The notes beneath the pieces were generated by a model. That model made no database searches. It saw nothing but the letters and a program-made list of their open reading frames with translations, and had not been told where the DNA came from. From positions 50,343-114,342 of the forward strand of contig JAGXAB010000012.1 of assembly GCA_018971775.1 (NCBI GenBank): DNA of 64,000 nucleotides, written 5' to 3'. Position 1 is the first letter of the stretch, and every line of letters begins with the position of its first letter. The position numbers were made by a program, and so were the translations under genes. Below are positions 33,696 to 42,323 of the stretch, one piece after another. The stretch is from Cyanobacteria bacterium REEB67 (GTDB lineage: Bacteria > Cyanobacteriota > Vampirovibrionia > Obscuribacterales > Obscuribacteraceae).

Positions 33696-35309
33696 TTATT
33701 TGACATTAGGATTTATATCGCGGTAAAGAGCGATGGGTACCGCCGCGCGCAGAGCGGCTGACTTTGCTGCTTCAGCGGCGGCAAGTAAGACACCTAAGTC
33801 CGTGCAATCTTCTGGGATGCAGGCGACACCAAAGGCTAGAGACAGGTTGGCGCTGTCGATGCCATTGACCAGAGGGGCGCTCCAGAGAGCCTTGGCGACG
33901 CGCTGGGCGAAAGTATTGGCGCCTGTGGTCTTGGTATTGGGCAGGAGCATGGCATAGTCATATTGATCATAATGAGCGATCATGTCGATGTGACGCTTCA
34001 GACGACTGACGCGGCGGACCACCTCGGCAACGCAAGGCACATCGAGGGGTTCACGATTGAAGGGCGGGCCGGAGACGACACGCATTTCCATGACCATCAC
34101 CGAAAGCGGCGAGCCGGAGCGATAACCGCGGAAATATTCCTGCTCGAGAAAATAGAGAAAGGCGGGATAAGTAAACATGCCGGTTTCCGGGCGACGCAGA
34201 CCCATCATCACACTGTGGATTTTGGATTTATCGATTACCTTGGGAGCGATGATCGCTTTTTCTTCTTTGGCCGGCAAAAAATCATTTGTAAATGTAATCA
34301 CGTCCATATTCAATAGGACAGCGACGAGAGGCACCCACTGACTGCGGGTTAGACGCATCTTTTCGATCAGTGCCTTGACGGTCGTTTGGTCATCGATAGC
34401 GGCGTAGAAACGCTTGAGCAGCGTACCGTCGATCGTATTGTCGCGGGCGGCCATACTGTCAAAATCGTGCGCACCAACTTCGGTGTGGCGACGCTGTAGC
34501 ACCGAATCCGGTATCAAGCCCACATTTTTGATAAAGTTGACTTTATCGACCAGTTGTACGCCGCGAATTACCAGAGCTTCGATTGGTTGGCCGACATTGC
34601 GCTCGGTAATGCGAATGCGCGGCTCGAAACTATATTTACCATCGCGCCAGGTGAGCAGATCGAGAATGCCTTCATCACCCATGATACCGTTGATGTCCGC
34701 TAATTGCGGTTCCCCGTCGGCGAAGAAAACTTTGGCATGGCGATTGCCATGATCGACGTCAAGTCGTCCGGTCATTTTAGAAAGCAGGATCGATTGCAGC
34801 AGTCTGGAAATCTCAACCAGGGACAGATCGCCTGTAGGGGAAAGGGTAGAGCGACTCCAGGCATTGCCCGTCTCAATCTTTTGCACTTGTGAAGGATTGG
34901 ATTCTTCCTGCATATTGGAAGAGTTCATAAATAATGTATCGCGTCGGCGCGATGAATCGCGGAAGGCCTCGCTTACAGAGAGCGCCCCTTCGGCCTGCAC
35001 GCTCTGGTGCAATTCGCCGCAAGAGGAGACGACGAGGTTGTAGACCAGAAGCACATCGCAGCTCTTGTAGTCCCAGACCAGACGCATGTTTTTGCCGACG
35101 AAGAGTTTCCATTCGGTGTCCCCGCCACGCCAGGGACAGTGAATATTCAAGGTAAATTCCACGGCGCGATCGGGAGATGTCCAGCTTATTTCGACCTGTC
35201 GTCCCCGGTTTTCCATAGCCACGGAAAGATAATGGTGGATCTCGGAAAGTCCCGGCGCCGCCGGCAACTTCTGTAACGTTTTGGGAAGCGGACCAGTTCT
35301 CCGGAGCAT
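33696..35309 (-). CDS. PATAN (DUF4388) - degenerate GGDEF protein
   Basis: A 537-residue soluble protein. Residues 1-120 form a beta-rich domain with WTSPDRAVEFTLNIHCPW, of unknown type. Residues 155-240 are a PATAN domain (LVEISRLLQSILLSKMTGRL, VFFADGEPQLADI, WRDGKYSFEP). Residues 260-345 are a helical linker. From about 370 the sequence follows a diguanylate-cyclase fold (TGMFTYPAFLYFLEQEYFRG, LSVMVMEM, then LSLAFGVACIPEDCTDLGVL). The GGDEF loop is replaced by HYDQYDYAMLLPN, so c-di-GMP synthesis is unlikely; it may bind a nucleotide or act as an adaptor. The start ATG at 35309 has AGGATGG upstream. It is the third PATAN protein in this window. The 261 bases upstream hold no gene. Confidence 0.75.
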   Translation of the reverse strand: MLRRTGPLPKTLQKLPAAPGLSEIHHYLSVAMENRGRQVEISWTSPDRAVEFTLNIHCPWRGGDTEWKLFVGKNMRLVWDYKSCDVLLVYNLVVSSCGELHQSVQAEGALSVSEAFRDSSRRRDTLFMNSSNMQEESNPSQVQKIETGNAWSRSTLSPTGDLSLVEISRLLQSILLSKMTGRLDVDHGNRHAKVFFADGEPQLADINGIMGDEGILDLLTWRDGKYSFEPRIRITERNVGQPIEALVIRGVQLVDKVNFIKNVGLIPDSVLQRRHTEVGAHDFDSMAARDNTIDGTLLKRFYAAIDDQTTVKALIEKMRLTRSQWVPLVAVLLNMDVITFTNDFLPAKEEKAIIAPKVIDKSKIHSVMMGLRRPETGMFTYPAFLYFLEQEYFRGYRSGSPLSVMVMEMRVVSGPPFNREPLDVPCVAEVVRRVSRLKRHIDMIAHYDQYDYAMLLPNTKTTGANTFAQRVAKALWSAPLVNGIDSANLSLAFGVACIPEDCTDLGVLLAAAEAAKSAALRAAVPIALYRDINPNVK

Positions 35310-35570
35310 TGAATACCATCCTTTTAGCCTGTACCTACAGCCATAGACAATCCTGTCTAACTCGGCACAGTTAACGCCTTACCGCTGCATTATTCCCCGG
35401 GCACCAAAATCCGTAACGCAAAAAGATCGAAAAAAAACTCGACGCGGTTCGGAAAAAAACGCCGGGAAGCAAGTCCAGCCCATTTTTATCGGACGCGACA
35501 CTGAGCCGCACCAAAAGCGAGCAGCAAGCGCGCATCAGCACGATAACCGCTTGGCAGAAGCAATACGAGA

Positions 35571-36986
35571 CTACTTTTTTAAGCTGTCCTTAAGGAAACT
35601 GACAGCCGTGTTCAGTTGCCTGTCCTGGGGCGAGAGGAATTTTGCACCATCAGGATTTGTCACATTTAGATCCGCTTTCAAGCCGATTCTATTTTTGTCG
35701 GCATCACCGGGCCATTGACCGGAAGGGGTCAGATAATGCAAGCCTGTTACTTTGAGCCAGCCACCGTCGGGCATACCCTTGACGAAATTTTGGCCGATGC
35801 CTTTGCCATAAGTAGTCGTCCCAATTACGGTATCATGGGCGGTGTCATGCAGAGCGCCGGTGAAAATCTCGGAGGCTGAGGCAGACTCACCATTAGTGAG
35901 CAGGGCGACCGGACGACCAGCGATTTTGTAAGGACGACGTCCATAATGGTCAGCATTGAGAGCGCTGCCGTCGGAGAGCTGTTTGCCGACAGTCAGGCCG
36001 TTATTTTGCAAGTCGTAGGCTTTTTTGACGTATAGGGGCGCTCTGGGATCCGAGTCGAGTCTTTCGGTGGTCGTCATCAGCCGACCGGCCGGAACGAAAA
36101 GTTCGGCAGATTGCAGGGCCTCGTCGACCAGACCGCCTGGATTGTTGCGAATATCGACGACGAAAGCTTTAGCATCGTCGTGCCGGTCGATGGCGGCAGC
36201 GAGCTCTGAGGAAGTTTTGCCGCTGCCGAAATTATCAACCTCTATATAAGCGATGCCATCGCCCAGATCTTTATCGTGGACGACCGGCGTTTCGATCTCT
36301 TGCCTGGTAATCAATCGCTCGATTCTTTGACCGTTGCGATCGACGACCAGGTCGACTTGCGAACCGGCCTGACCATTCGTGATTAGAGCAGCGATATCAC
36401 TACTATTTAAATTATGAACGTCCTTGTTATCCACTTTGACGATGGCGTCACCGGCGATTATTCCGGCAGCTTCTGCAGGGCGGCCCGGAATCGGGCGTTT
36501 TACTACAGTTGTGGCGACATCGCTGTTTTGGCCCTGGCCGCCGGCGCTATCGAGTTCCAGCCCGATACCGGCATAGCCTCCGTCCATGGCGCGCTGAAGG
36601 GCTCGCACCTCGCTCGGGGGCAAGGCGTGATTGAAGCGATCGCCGGTGACGGCCAGACCGCTATTAGCGTAGGTAAAAACATCACCGGCATTGTGAATGT
36701 TGCAATCAAACTTGTGTTCGAGAGCATTTAGATCTCCAAGCCGACGGGGATCGTAAATGTTACGGGCGGCCGCGTCGATGTAAGCCTGATAGTCAGGTGA
36801 GGCGGGGCAGCTGGCCTGGGCGACATTCTGCTCATCGGCCTCGAGCAAGATCGAAGGCAGGTTATTTTGAGTGTGATGCTGGACGCTATAGCGACCGAGA
36901 TCAAATAGATTTAAATGCTGCGGCGCATTTTGCGCCACGGTGTCGTCCCCGGTTTGATTGCCGCGATTCTCACGAAAATCTTCCAC
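35571..36986 (-). CDS. S41-family (CtpA-like) PDZ protease
   Basis: A 471-residue serine protease of the C-terminal-processing family. The domains are a helical N-terminal part (about 60-140, YQAYIDAAARNIYDPRRLGD), a PDZ domain (about 150-235, GRPAEAAGIIAGDAIVKVDN), and the S41 core. The core has GIAYIEVDNFG, the catalytic Ser in LLTNGESASASEIFTGAL and the Lys in TTTYGKGIGQNF. It would trim or degrade proteins from their C-terminus in the envelope. Oddly, the first 55 residues are polar and no signal peptide is seen, so it may be cytoplasmic or exported otherwise. The start is GTG 36986 behind AGGAG. It follows a broken hydrolase gene and an M23 peptidase gene on the same strand. Confidence 0.88.
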   Translation of the reverse strand: MEDFRENRGNQTGDDTVAQNAPQHLNLFDLGRYSVQHHTQNNLPSILLEADEQNVAQASCPASPDYQAYIDAAARNIYDPRRLGDLNALEHKFDCNIHNAGDVFTYANSGLAVTGDRFNHALPPSEVRALQRAMDGGYAGIGLELDSAGGQGQNSDVATTVVKRPIPGRPAEAAGIIAGDAIVKVDNKDVHNLNSSDIAALITNGQAGSQVDLVVDRNGQRIERLITRQEIETPVVHDKDLGDGIAYIEVDNFGSGKTSSELAAAIDRHDDAKAFVVDIRNNPGGLVDEALQSAELFVPAGRLMTTTERLDSDPRAPLYVKKAYDLQNNGLTVGKQLSDGSALNADHYGRRPYKIAGRPVALLTNGESASASEIFTGALHDTAHDTVIGTTTYGKGIGQNFVKGMPDGGWLKVTGLHYLTPSGQWPGDADKNRIGLKADLNVTNPDGAKFLSPQDRQLNTAVSFLKDSLKK

Positions 36987-36999
36987 TGTGCGCTCCTGC

Positions 37000-37745
37000 T
37001 CATGGCACTGTTTCCAGAACGATTTTGCGCTTCTTCAGGGAGATTGACCATGGCAATAACCGCATAAAAAGGCGGCCGAAAATTAAATCTGCCGCTAATC
37101 CAGCCTCAAACCTCGACAGAGAGGTCGAAAATCTGGCCGACTCCGGCTCCGAGATGCTGACCCAGCGGAGCTTCACCGCTCTATTTGAATCTTCCGTACC
37201 TGTAAGTAAAAGTCCAGGAATCTTAATCTGAGCATAGGTTTTGCCAGGTACAATCCGGGCGACGTTAAGCGGCGGACAGAGATAAATTGCCGCTTTGATG
37301 CGCGGATCGGCAGCACTCATACCATTGCCGTAACTCTGTCCGGCCAGGGCAAGGGTGGTGCCGGCACCGAACGAATGGCCGGTCTCCAGACTCCGCTATC
37401 GCTACCCGGGTGCTGCACGAAAAGACAGAATTAACCGACTTTTGTCCAGGCTTCGGCCAGATAAGGAGCGACTTCCACCGAGCCGCCCAGACCATGCGAA
37501 AAAATTACCACCGGATACGGTGCCTTAGCCTGCACCGTACTCGATGGCAAATAGATTTTCACCGGCAGGGTACGCGAACGCTTCGTGTCCGTCCACTGCT
37601 GATATGTAATTTTGGCACTATCGAAAGCCTTCTTCGGACCGCCGGCGAGCAAGTTAACGCGACCGAGCTTGAATTGCCCCATCGAAGGCGGCGCGCCTGC
37701 CGCTAATAGGACCAGACTGAGGAAGAGCAGGGTGACTTTTTTCAT
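37000..37745 (-). pseudogene. Broken alpha/beta hydrolase (dienelactone-hydrolase/PAF-acetylhydrolase-like)
   Basis: The start ATG at 37745 begins a good signal peptide (KKVTLLFLSLVLLAAGAPPS) and the hydrolase N-terminus up to YPVVIFSHGLGGSVEVAPYL. The frame hits TAA at 37431-37433. In the same frame beyond that stop it goes on with FCLFVQHPGSDSGVW, so a sense codon has become a stop. Right after GVW the matching sequence jumps to another frame, ETGHSFGAGTTLALAGQ (the nucleophile elbow). The ~50 or more residues usually between these parts are missing. The last part (MSAADPRIKAAIYLCPPLN ... LLLTGTEDS) runs to 37000, with an abnormal tail. A nonsense change plus an internal deletion with frameshift means no full enzyme is made. 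Confidence 0.82.
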
Positions 37746-37746
37746 T

Positions 37747-39039
37747 CTAATTACCAAAGTCGACGACAAAACCATCGCGAATTAGCTGATCATGGTGAGT
37801 TCCTTTAAACCGGCCGTCCACGTAATGCTGGACTTCGCCTTTCTCATCGGCTTTTTCAAAGGCATCCATGTCCTCAACCTGGCCGAGGACTTCGAAATGA
37901 TCGAAGCGATAGGGGACTCCATCAGCCTGCAACACGCCCGGATTACGTGCGATATGCATGTGCAGGTGAGGACCAGTAGTATTACCGGTATTGCCGACGC
38001 AGCCGATAACATCGCCACTCTTGACGCTATCGCCTTCTTTGACCTTGATGCTGCCCGGCTTGAGGTGAGCGTAGAAAGCAAAATAGCCGTTGCCCAGATC
38101 CTGAACGATGCTATTGCCGCCCGGCCATTTGACACGGTCCACGCCGACCGGTTTAATCGTCGGTTGATCTTCGAAGCGATTGACGACACCGACAATTTTA
38201 CCTTCACCGACCGCGTGCACGTTCTCACCGTAAGCGGCAGAACCGCTTACTTTTGCAGAATCCCAGGTGGAATAATTATCCTTATCGAGGCGCACCCAAT
38301 CAATGGCAAAGGGTTGGGCTGAATGCAAGCCGTTTTCGATGGCAAAAAGAGCTTGCCGGTGGCCGGCAGTACCGACATAGCCGCCGATCGCTACCCATTT
38401 GCCGCCGCGCAGGGGGGCTGCTATGCGCGGCGGCGGAGCATCGTCAATGGCAAAAGGTGCCGATTCATAATCGTAAGTTTTGGTCGTACCAAGCGCATCC
38501 GCACCGAGGAATACGATGCGGTGCTTGAGATTCTTCAACGCTTTGACTTTACTTATGGCGCTTTCACCGGCAAAATCGATATTGACAAATAACACTGCCG
38601 CCACCCCCGGTGCCAGGGTCGACGAGGCCTCGGACTGCGAGAGAAGCAAAATATTTTTCTTAATCTGCCCCTGATCGAATGTTTTTAGCACCGACCATGT
38701 ACCGTCAGCACCCTGGCCAAGAATCTCGAACTTTTGCAAGTCGGAGCTGTGGCGAGCGTAATTGGTCAAAGCGACGTCGTAAACCAGATGCCACTCCCCT
38801 TCACCACCGGCAAAGGGCCGCGGCGAGAACGTCGGTGAGACCAGCACCGGTGTCCACTGTGCTTCTGCCGTAAATGGATTTTGCGCAGGGGCGGCAGCTT
38901 CAACAGGAGAGGCTAAGGCCATGGCGCTGGTACCACAGATCGAAGCCGATAAACTCTGGGAAAGAGCAATCAGTACAAGCGCGCTCAGCGTCGCCGAGAG
39001 CGCATTGCTTCTGCCTGCACAGCGCTTGAAAATTGTCAT
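37747..39039 (-). CDS. Secreted M23 (LytM-type) peptidase domain protein
   Basis: About 430 residues from ATG 39039, chosen because a signal peptide follows directly (SATLSALVLIALSQSLSASI, Ala-rich end); the frame is open further upstream without a start site. Residues 60-220 form a beta-rich domain (GEWHLVYDVALTNYARHSSD). The C-terminal M23 fold has FYAHLKPGSIKVKEGD and the metal-binding GNTGNTTGPHLHMHI. The first zinc-ligand region (FAIDWVRLD) keeps the Asp but I do not see the usual His, so activity is not certain. Such enzymes cut peptidoglycan cross-links or activate amidases. An extended -10 promoter lies about 45 bases upstream. The next gene, a broken hydrolase, begins one base after its stop. 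Confidence 0.82.
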   Translation of the reverse strand: MTIFKRCAGRSNALSATLSALVLIALSQSLSASICGTSAMALASPVEAAAPAQNPFTAEAQWTPVLVSPTFSPRPFAGGEGEWHLVYDVALTNYARHSSDLQKFEILGQGADGTWSVLKTFDQGQIKKNILLLSQSEASSTLAPGVAAVLFVNIDFAGESAISKVKALKNLKHRIVFLGADALGTTKTYDYESAPFAIDDAPPPRIAAPLRGGKWVAIGGYVGTAGHRQALFAIENGLHSAQPFAIDWVRLDKDNYSTWDSAKVSGSAAYGENVHAVGEGKIVGVVNRFEDQPTIKPVGVDRVKWPGGNSIVQDLGNGYFAFYAHLKPGSIKVKEGDSVKSGDVIGCVGNTGNTTGPHLHMHIARNPGVLQADGVPYRFDHFEVLGQVEDMDAFEKADEKGEVQHYVDGRFKGTHHDQLIRDGFVVDFGN

Positions 39040-39082
39040 CACTGAAGCTGCCCCCTGCCTGGACCGGTCCACAAACCGGGGC

Positions 39083-39091
39083 ATTATAACA
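39083..39091 (-). promoter_or_regulatory. Extended -10 promoter for the M23 peptidase gene
   Basis: On the minus strand, TGTTATAAT combines a perfect -10 hexamer with the TG extension, 44 bases before the ATG at 39039. No good -35 is seen, as is usual for extended -10 promoters. The transcription start would be near 39076. Confidence 0.55.
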
Positions 39092-39174
39092 GTTTGTCGC
39101 GGCCGGCTCGGGAAGGCGCCTCGCCTGCAAATTTGCTGATAATATTTGAAGGTGCACACAGCGAGCAATTGGCC

Positions 39175-39717
39175 ATGGAAACTGAAAGCGCGGAGAATAC
39201 AGCCGCCTCACAAACAAAGTCGACTGGACGGAAAGACGCTTTTCGCCTGGCTTCCGAAGTGACGATAATCGCCTGGGGTGTAATCGTCTGCAATCTCTCC
39301 CAGATTTTCGGTTCGATGATCTCCTTTGCCGATCATCTGCAAAAAGTGCTCGTCTGGTCCACGCTCCTGCTACCCGAACTGGCTCTGCTATTGATCTTGC
39401 CTGTCAGCCAGGGACGCTATCGAAAGGCCACGATCGCCGCTTTGATCGTCGTGCCCCTCTGTGGCCTGGCTCTGGCCCAGCCGGATAAGGCCATGCAGGT
39501 GAGCGGACCATTGCAAAATATGCTCACTATTTTTGCCGCCGATCACATGGTCGCGGTCCATCGCAAAACGCTCGACAAAAACAGCGCCCGCATACTCTAC
39601 GCGGCAAACAGCGAGAAGGCCGGCTTAGGCACTATGGTACGAGAAGAGACCATGCTCTCGCCGGGTATTCGCCTGGTGAAAATAATTCACAAGCCATCCG
39701 AGACCTTGTTTAACTGA
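39175..39717 (+). CDS. Small membrane protein of unknown function
   Basis: About 180 residues from ATG 39175; an open frame extends upstream to 39094 but without a start signal. Three hydrophobic stretches are seen: about residues 28-50 (VTIIAWGVIVCNLSQIFGSM), 60-80 (VLVWSTLLLPELALLLILPV) and 86-105 (ATIAALIVVPLCGLALA). A polar C-terminal domain of about 70 residues follows (NMLTIFAADHMVAVHRKTLD). No family is recognised. It is divergent from the M23 gene and convergent with heme oxygenase; its stop is one base from that gene's stop. Confidence 0.6.
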   Translation: METESAENTAASQTKSTGRKDAFRLASEVTIIAWGVIVCNLSQIFGSMISFADHLQKVLVWSTLLLPELALLLILPVSQGRYRKATIAALIVVPLCGLALAQPDKAMQVSGPLQNMLTIFAADHMVAVHRKTLDKNSARILYAANSEKAGLGTMVREETMLSPGIRLVKIIHKPSETLFN

Positions 39718-39718
39718 T

Positions 39719-40375
39719 TTATTTGACCGACAATTCATCGCCGATTTCGAAGAAGGCAATGAACATCTCTTTGCCGGCTTCAACGAGACCGTTTATCTCG
39801 CTTGGCGAAAAATTATTGCCGTTCATCCGCTCTTTGAAGGCAGTCCAGCGCTCGCGCTGCTTATCGCCGTAACGGTCGAAATAAGATGCTCCATGCTCTT
39901 CCGGCAGATTCATACCGCTGACGATATTTTTAGCCATGAATTTGGCACCATTAGTGGAGCCTTCCAAAACATAGAGATGGCCAAGCAAATTGTTAGGCTT
40001 GCTTTTTGCATATTCATCCATTCTGGCGCAGATTTTCTTAGTAGCCTCTAGAGGTTTGGCATCAGTGCCTTCTACACCAAAATATTTGAGGTCGCCCAGT
40101 ACCTTGCTGTGGTCGTGATGATAATCCTGCACGACAGCGTCGATCGGCGCCGAATTTTTGGCGCACTGACCGAGTAATTTGGCCAGATGCTCATGCAATA
40201 GATAGAGCTGCTCGAGATAAGTGACATAGCGAGCCCGATCGAGTTTGCCGCTGCCCAGCGAGTGTTGAAACTCATGGCCTTCGGCGTCGTTGTGCATGTC
40301 TTTCGTGGATTCGCGCAGGGCGTCCATGACATTTCTTGACGAATTTTCGGTCAGATCCACTGTTGATGGTTCCAA
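39719..40375 (-). CDS. Heme oxygenase (biliverdin-producing)
   Basis: A 218-residue all-helical protein of the heme oxygenase family. It opens heme to biliverdin, CO and Fe2+ with electrons from a ferredoxin or flavin reductase. Evidence: the proximal-His region MDALRESTKDMHNDAEGHEF near the N-terminus, the tyrosine-rich helix RARYVTYLEQLYLLHEHL, and the distal-helix Gly motif NNLLGHLYVLEGSTNGAKFM. The length is typical. The start is TTG at 40375 behind AGGGG. It lies 53 bases after the lipid cassette on the same strand. In a non-photosynthetic cell it would serve iron release, heme detoxification or a bilin sensor. Confidence 0.85.
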   Translation of the reverse strand: MEPSTVDLTENSSRNVMDALRESTKDMHNDAEGHEFQHSLGSGKLDRARYVTYLEQLYLLHEHLAKLLGQCAKNSAPIDAVVQDYHHDHSKVLGDLKYFGVEGTDAKPLEATKKICARMDEYAKSKPNNLLGHLYVLEGSTNGAKFMAKNIVSGMNLPEEHGASYFDRYGDKQRERWTAFKERMNGNNFSPSEINGLVEAGKEMFIAFFEIGDELSVK

Positions 40376-40428
40376 AGGTAAAACCCCTATTAAAAAGATG
40401 CAGCCAAACTATAAACTATCCACGGATC

Positions 40429-41505
40429 TTAGCCGATTTTAGCCTGATTTTTAAAAAGATAGTGCGAAACCATCCACTCTTCACCGCCCGCAAAGCCCCA
40501 GAGCTCAGCGCAGGCCATGAAAAATAGACGCCAGAAGGCCCACCAGCGGACTTTTTGTTCTTCACCATAAGTTTTGGCCAGGATAGGCATGATTGACGCT
40601 TTGTTGCTATCCATATTGGCCAGCCAGTCATTGGCAGTGCGCTCATAATGGGTGCCGTTCACGGCCCAGTGGTCGACTATCGACAGGTGCTCCTGGAAGT
40701 AAAGCAATAAATCGTTGCAGGGCATGATGCCCCCGGAGAAGAAATTACGGGTCATCCAGTCTGTGCCGTCCCTGTCCTCATAGTGGTAACAAAGGAGCTT
40801 ATGAGTAAAGATATGGACGAAAAGTAAACCATCGGCTTTAAGCCAGCGGGAGATGCGCAAAAGCAGTTCACGATAATTTTTCATATGCTCGAACATCTCG
40901 ACCGAAACGACTCGGTCGGCCTGCCCGTCAAATTCAAAAACGTTCATATCGGCGGTGATGACGCGCACATTAGTCAGACCACGCTTTTGACATTCCGCTT
41001 CGATATGCTCTCTTTGCGTCGCCGAATTTGAAACGGCCGTAATCGAAGCCGCCCTGAAACGTTCGGCCATATAGAGAGTCAAAGAGCCCCAGCCACAACC
41101 GAGCTCGAGAACGGTCATGCCGTCCTGGATCTGCGCCCGCTCCACTGTCAGGGCCAGCATCGCTTCCTCGGCTTGATCGAGGGTTGTGCCTGCATTTTGA
41201 TAATAGGCGCAACTATATTTGAGCCGCTTGCCCAGACAGAACTTGAAAAATTCGGTCGGTACCTGATAGTGCTGTTCATTGGCCGCAGCCGTTTCAATGG
41301 CCACCGGCATATTTTGGAGTTCGGCCACCATAGAGATTGTGTACGCTTGCTGATCGGCGAAGCTACCTTTGCTTTCCTCTTTGAGCTTGGCTCTGAGCAT
41401 CGACTTGATCCCGGCGCGCACGACAAAATCAGGCACCAATCCGCTGGCGATCATCTCGTAGACCGGTGCTTCCGAACCGGGCTTGCTCTGAGCCACGGTA
41501 GTCAT
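40429..41505 (-). CDS. SAM-dependent methyltransferase of the cyclopropane-fatty-acid-synthase family (second copy)
   Basis: A 358-residue class I methyltransferase. The N-terminal ~80 residues are helical, then comes the CFA-type lead-in YQVPTEFFKFCLGKRLKYSC. The SAM-binding motif is VLELGCGWGSLTLYMAERF, with VVSVEMFEHMKNYRELL downstream. The C-terminus is helical with several aromatic residues (KVRWWAFWRLFFMACAELWG). It is shorter and more diverged than the CFA synthase at 43393-44733 and is closer to the CFA-like branch that includes plant N-methyltransferase-like enzymes. The substrate is unknown; lipid acyl chains are likely from context. Its ATG overlaps the DUF1295 stop by four bases (ATGA), so the two are translationally coupled. 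Confidence 0.82.
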   Translation of the reverse strand: MTTVAQSKPGSEAPVYEMIASGLVPDFVVRAGIKSMLRAKLKEESKGSFADQQAYTISMVAELQNMPVAIETAAANEQHYQVPTEFFKFCLGKRLKYSCAYYQNAGTTLDQAEEAMLALTVERAQIQDGMTVLELGCGWGSLTLYMAERFRAASITAVSNSATQREHIEAECQKRGLTNVRVITADMNVFEFDGQADRVVSVEMFEHMKNYRELLLRISRWLKADGLLFVHIFTHKLLCYHYEDRDGTDWMTRNFFSGGIMPCNDLLLYFQEHLSIVDHWAVNGTHYERTANDWLANMDSNKASIMPILAKTYGEEQKVRWWAFWRLFFMACAELWGFAGGEEWMVSHYLFKNQAKIG

Positions 41506-42323
41506 TGCTTCTTTTTAAACCAGAGGAAAAAGGGACTGGTACTCTCCTGATATCTGCGGTAGGCATCGCCCCTGGTGCGCAGGGCCTGCTCTTCTGTAGC
41601 TTTGATGCCGGTGACCCGGGTCAAAAAGTAATACATGATCAGCGGACAAAAAGCTGTGTAGGCTCCGCCTTTGGTCGAGAGAGAAAAGACATAAAAGGCG
41701 ATCCAGGTGAGCCATTCGAAAAAATAATTAGGATGACGCGAATATGCCCAGAGACCGATCTGACAAACTTTGCCTTGATTGGCCGGGTCTTTTTTGAAAG
41801 ATTCGAGCTGATGATCGGCCAGGCTCTCGCCACAAAAGGCAATTAGCCAGATGCCCACACCAAGCCATTCTAGTAAAGTAAAATACGGCACATCGCTCGT
41901 TATCGTCAGGGCAAAAGGCAAGGTGAGCGCGGCAAGCAATACGGCCTGCATTTCGAAGGCGCCGAGCATGCCCATGCTGGCCTTATCGCCCCAGGCCTCG
42001 CGATAAGCGGTATAACGACCATCTTCTTTAGGATAGTGGCGCTTGAATCGATAGAGCAAAAAAGTGCCGAGGCGCAAACTCCAGAGTGCCACCATTATCA
42101 ACACCAGCGTCTTGCGCGGCAGCCAGCCCCAACCCTGCAGGTAGGCGAGAACTTCATAGAAGAAAGTGACGATGGCAAAGCCAAAGCCCCAGAAAACATC
42201 GACGATGCCGGCATTGTTTATTTTCTCGCTGAGCATCCAGACCATGAACATCATCGTCACGGTGACGGCAAAACCACAGATAATCAGCATCAAATACGGT
42301 GTGTGCATAAGGAAGTCGGTCAT
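41502..42323 (-). CDS. DUF1295 membrane protein (steroid 5-alpha-reductase-like fold)
   Basis: A 273-residue integral membrane protein with about six hydrophobic helices. The DUF1295 hallmarks are NNAGIVDVFWGFGF, LGTFLLYRFKRHYPKEDGRY, and the C-terminal catalytic-like block GLWAYSRHPNYFFEWLTW with the conserved NADPH-fold residues, then RTRGDAYRRYQESTSPF. The family is related to steroid 5-alpha reductases and isoprenylcysteine methyltransferases and commonly sits next to CFA-type genes. It probably reduces or otherwise modifies a lipid acyl double bond. Four-base ATGA overlaps join it to the genes on both sides (Sua5 and the second CFA-type enzyme). Confidence 0.85.
   Translation of the reverse strand: MTDFLMHTPYLMLIICGFAVTVTMMFMVWMLSEKINNAGIVDVFWGFGFAIVTFFYEVLAYLQGWGWLPRKTLVLIMVALWSLRLGTFLLYRFKRHYPKEDGRYTAYREAWGDKASMGMLGAFEMQAVLLAALTLPFALTITSDVPYFTLLEWLGVGIWLIAFCGESLADHQLESFKKDPANQGKVCQIGLWAYSRHPNYFFEWLTWIAFYVFSLSTKGGAYTAFCPLIMYYFLTRVTGIKATEEQALRTRGDAYRRYQESTSPFFLWFKKKQ

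Noticed and set aside
37265..37495. 76-codon minus-strand frame between the parts of the hydrolase
   Set aside because: It is the third frame across the damaged hydrolase gene and matches none of its motifs.
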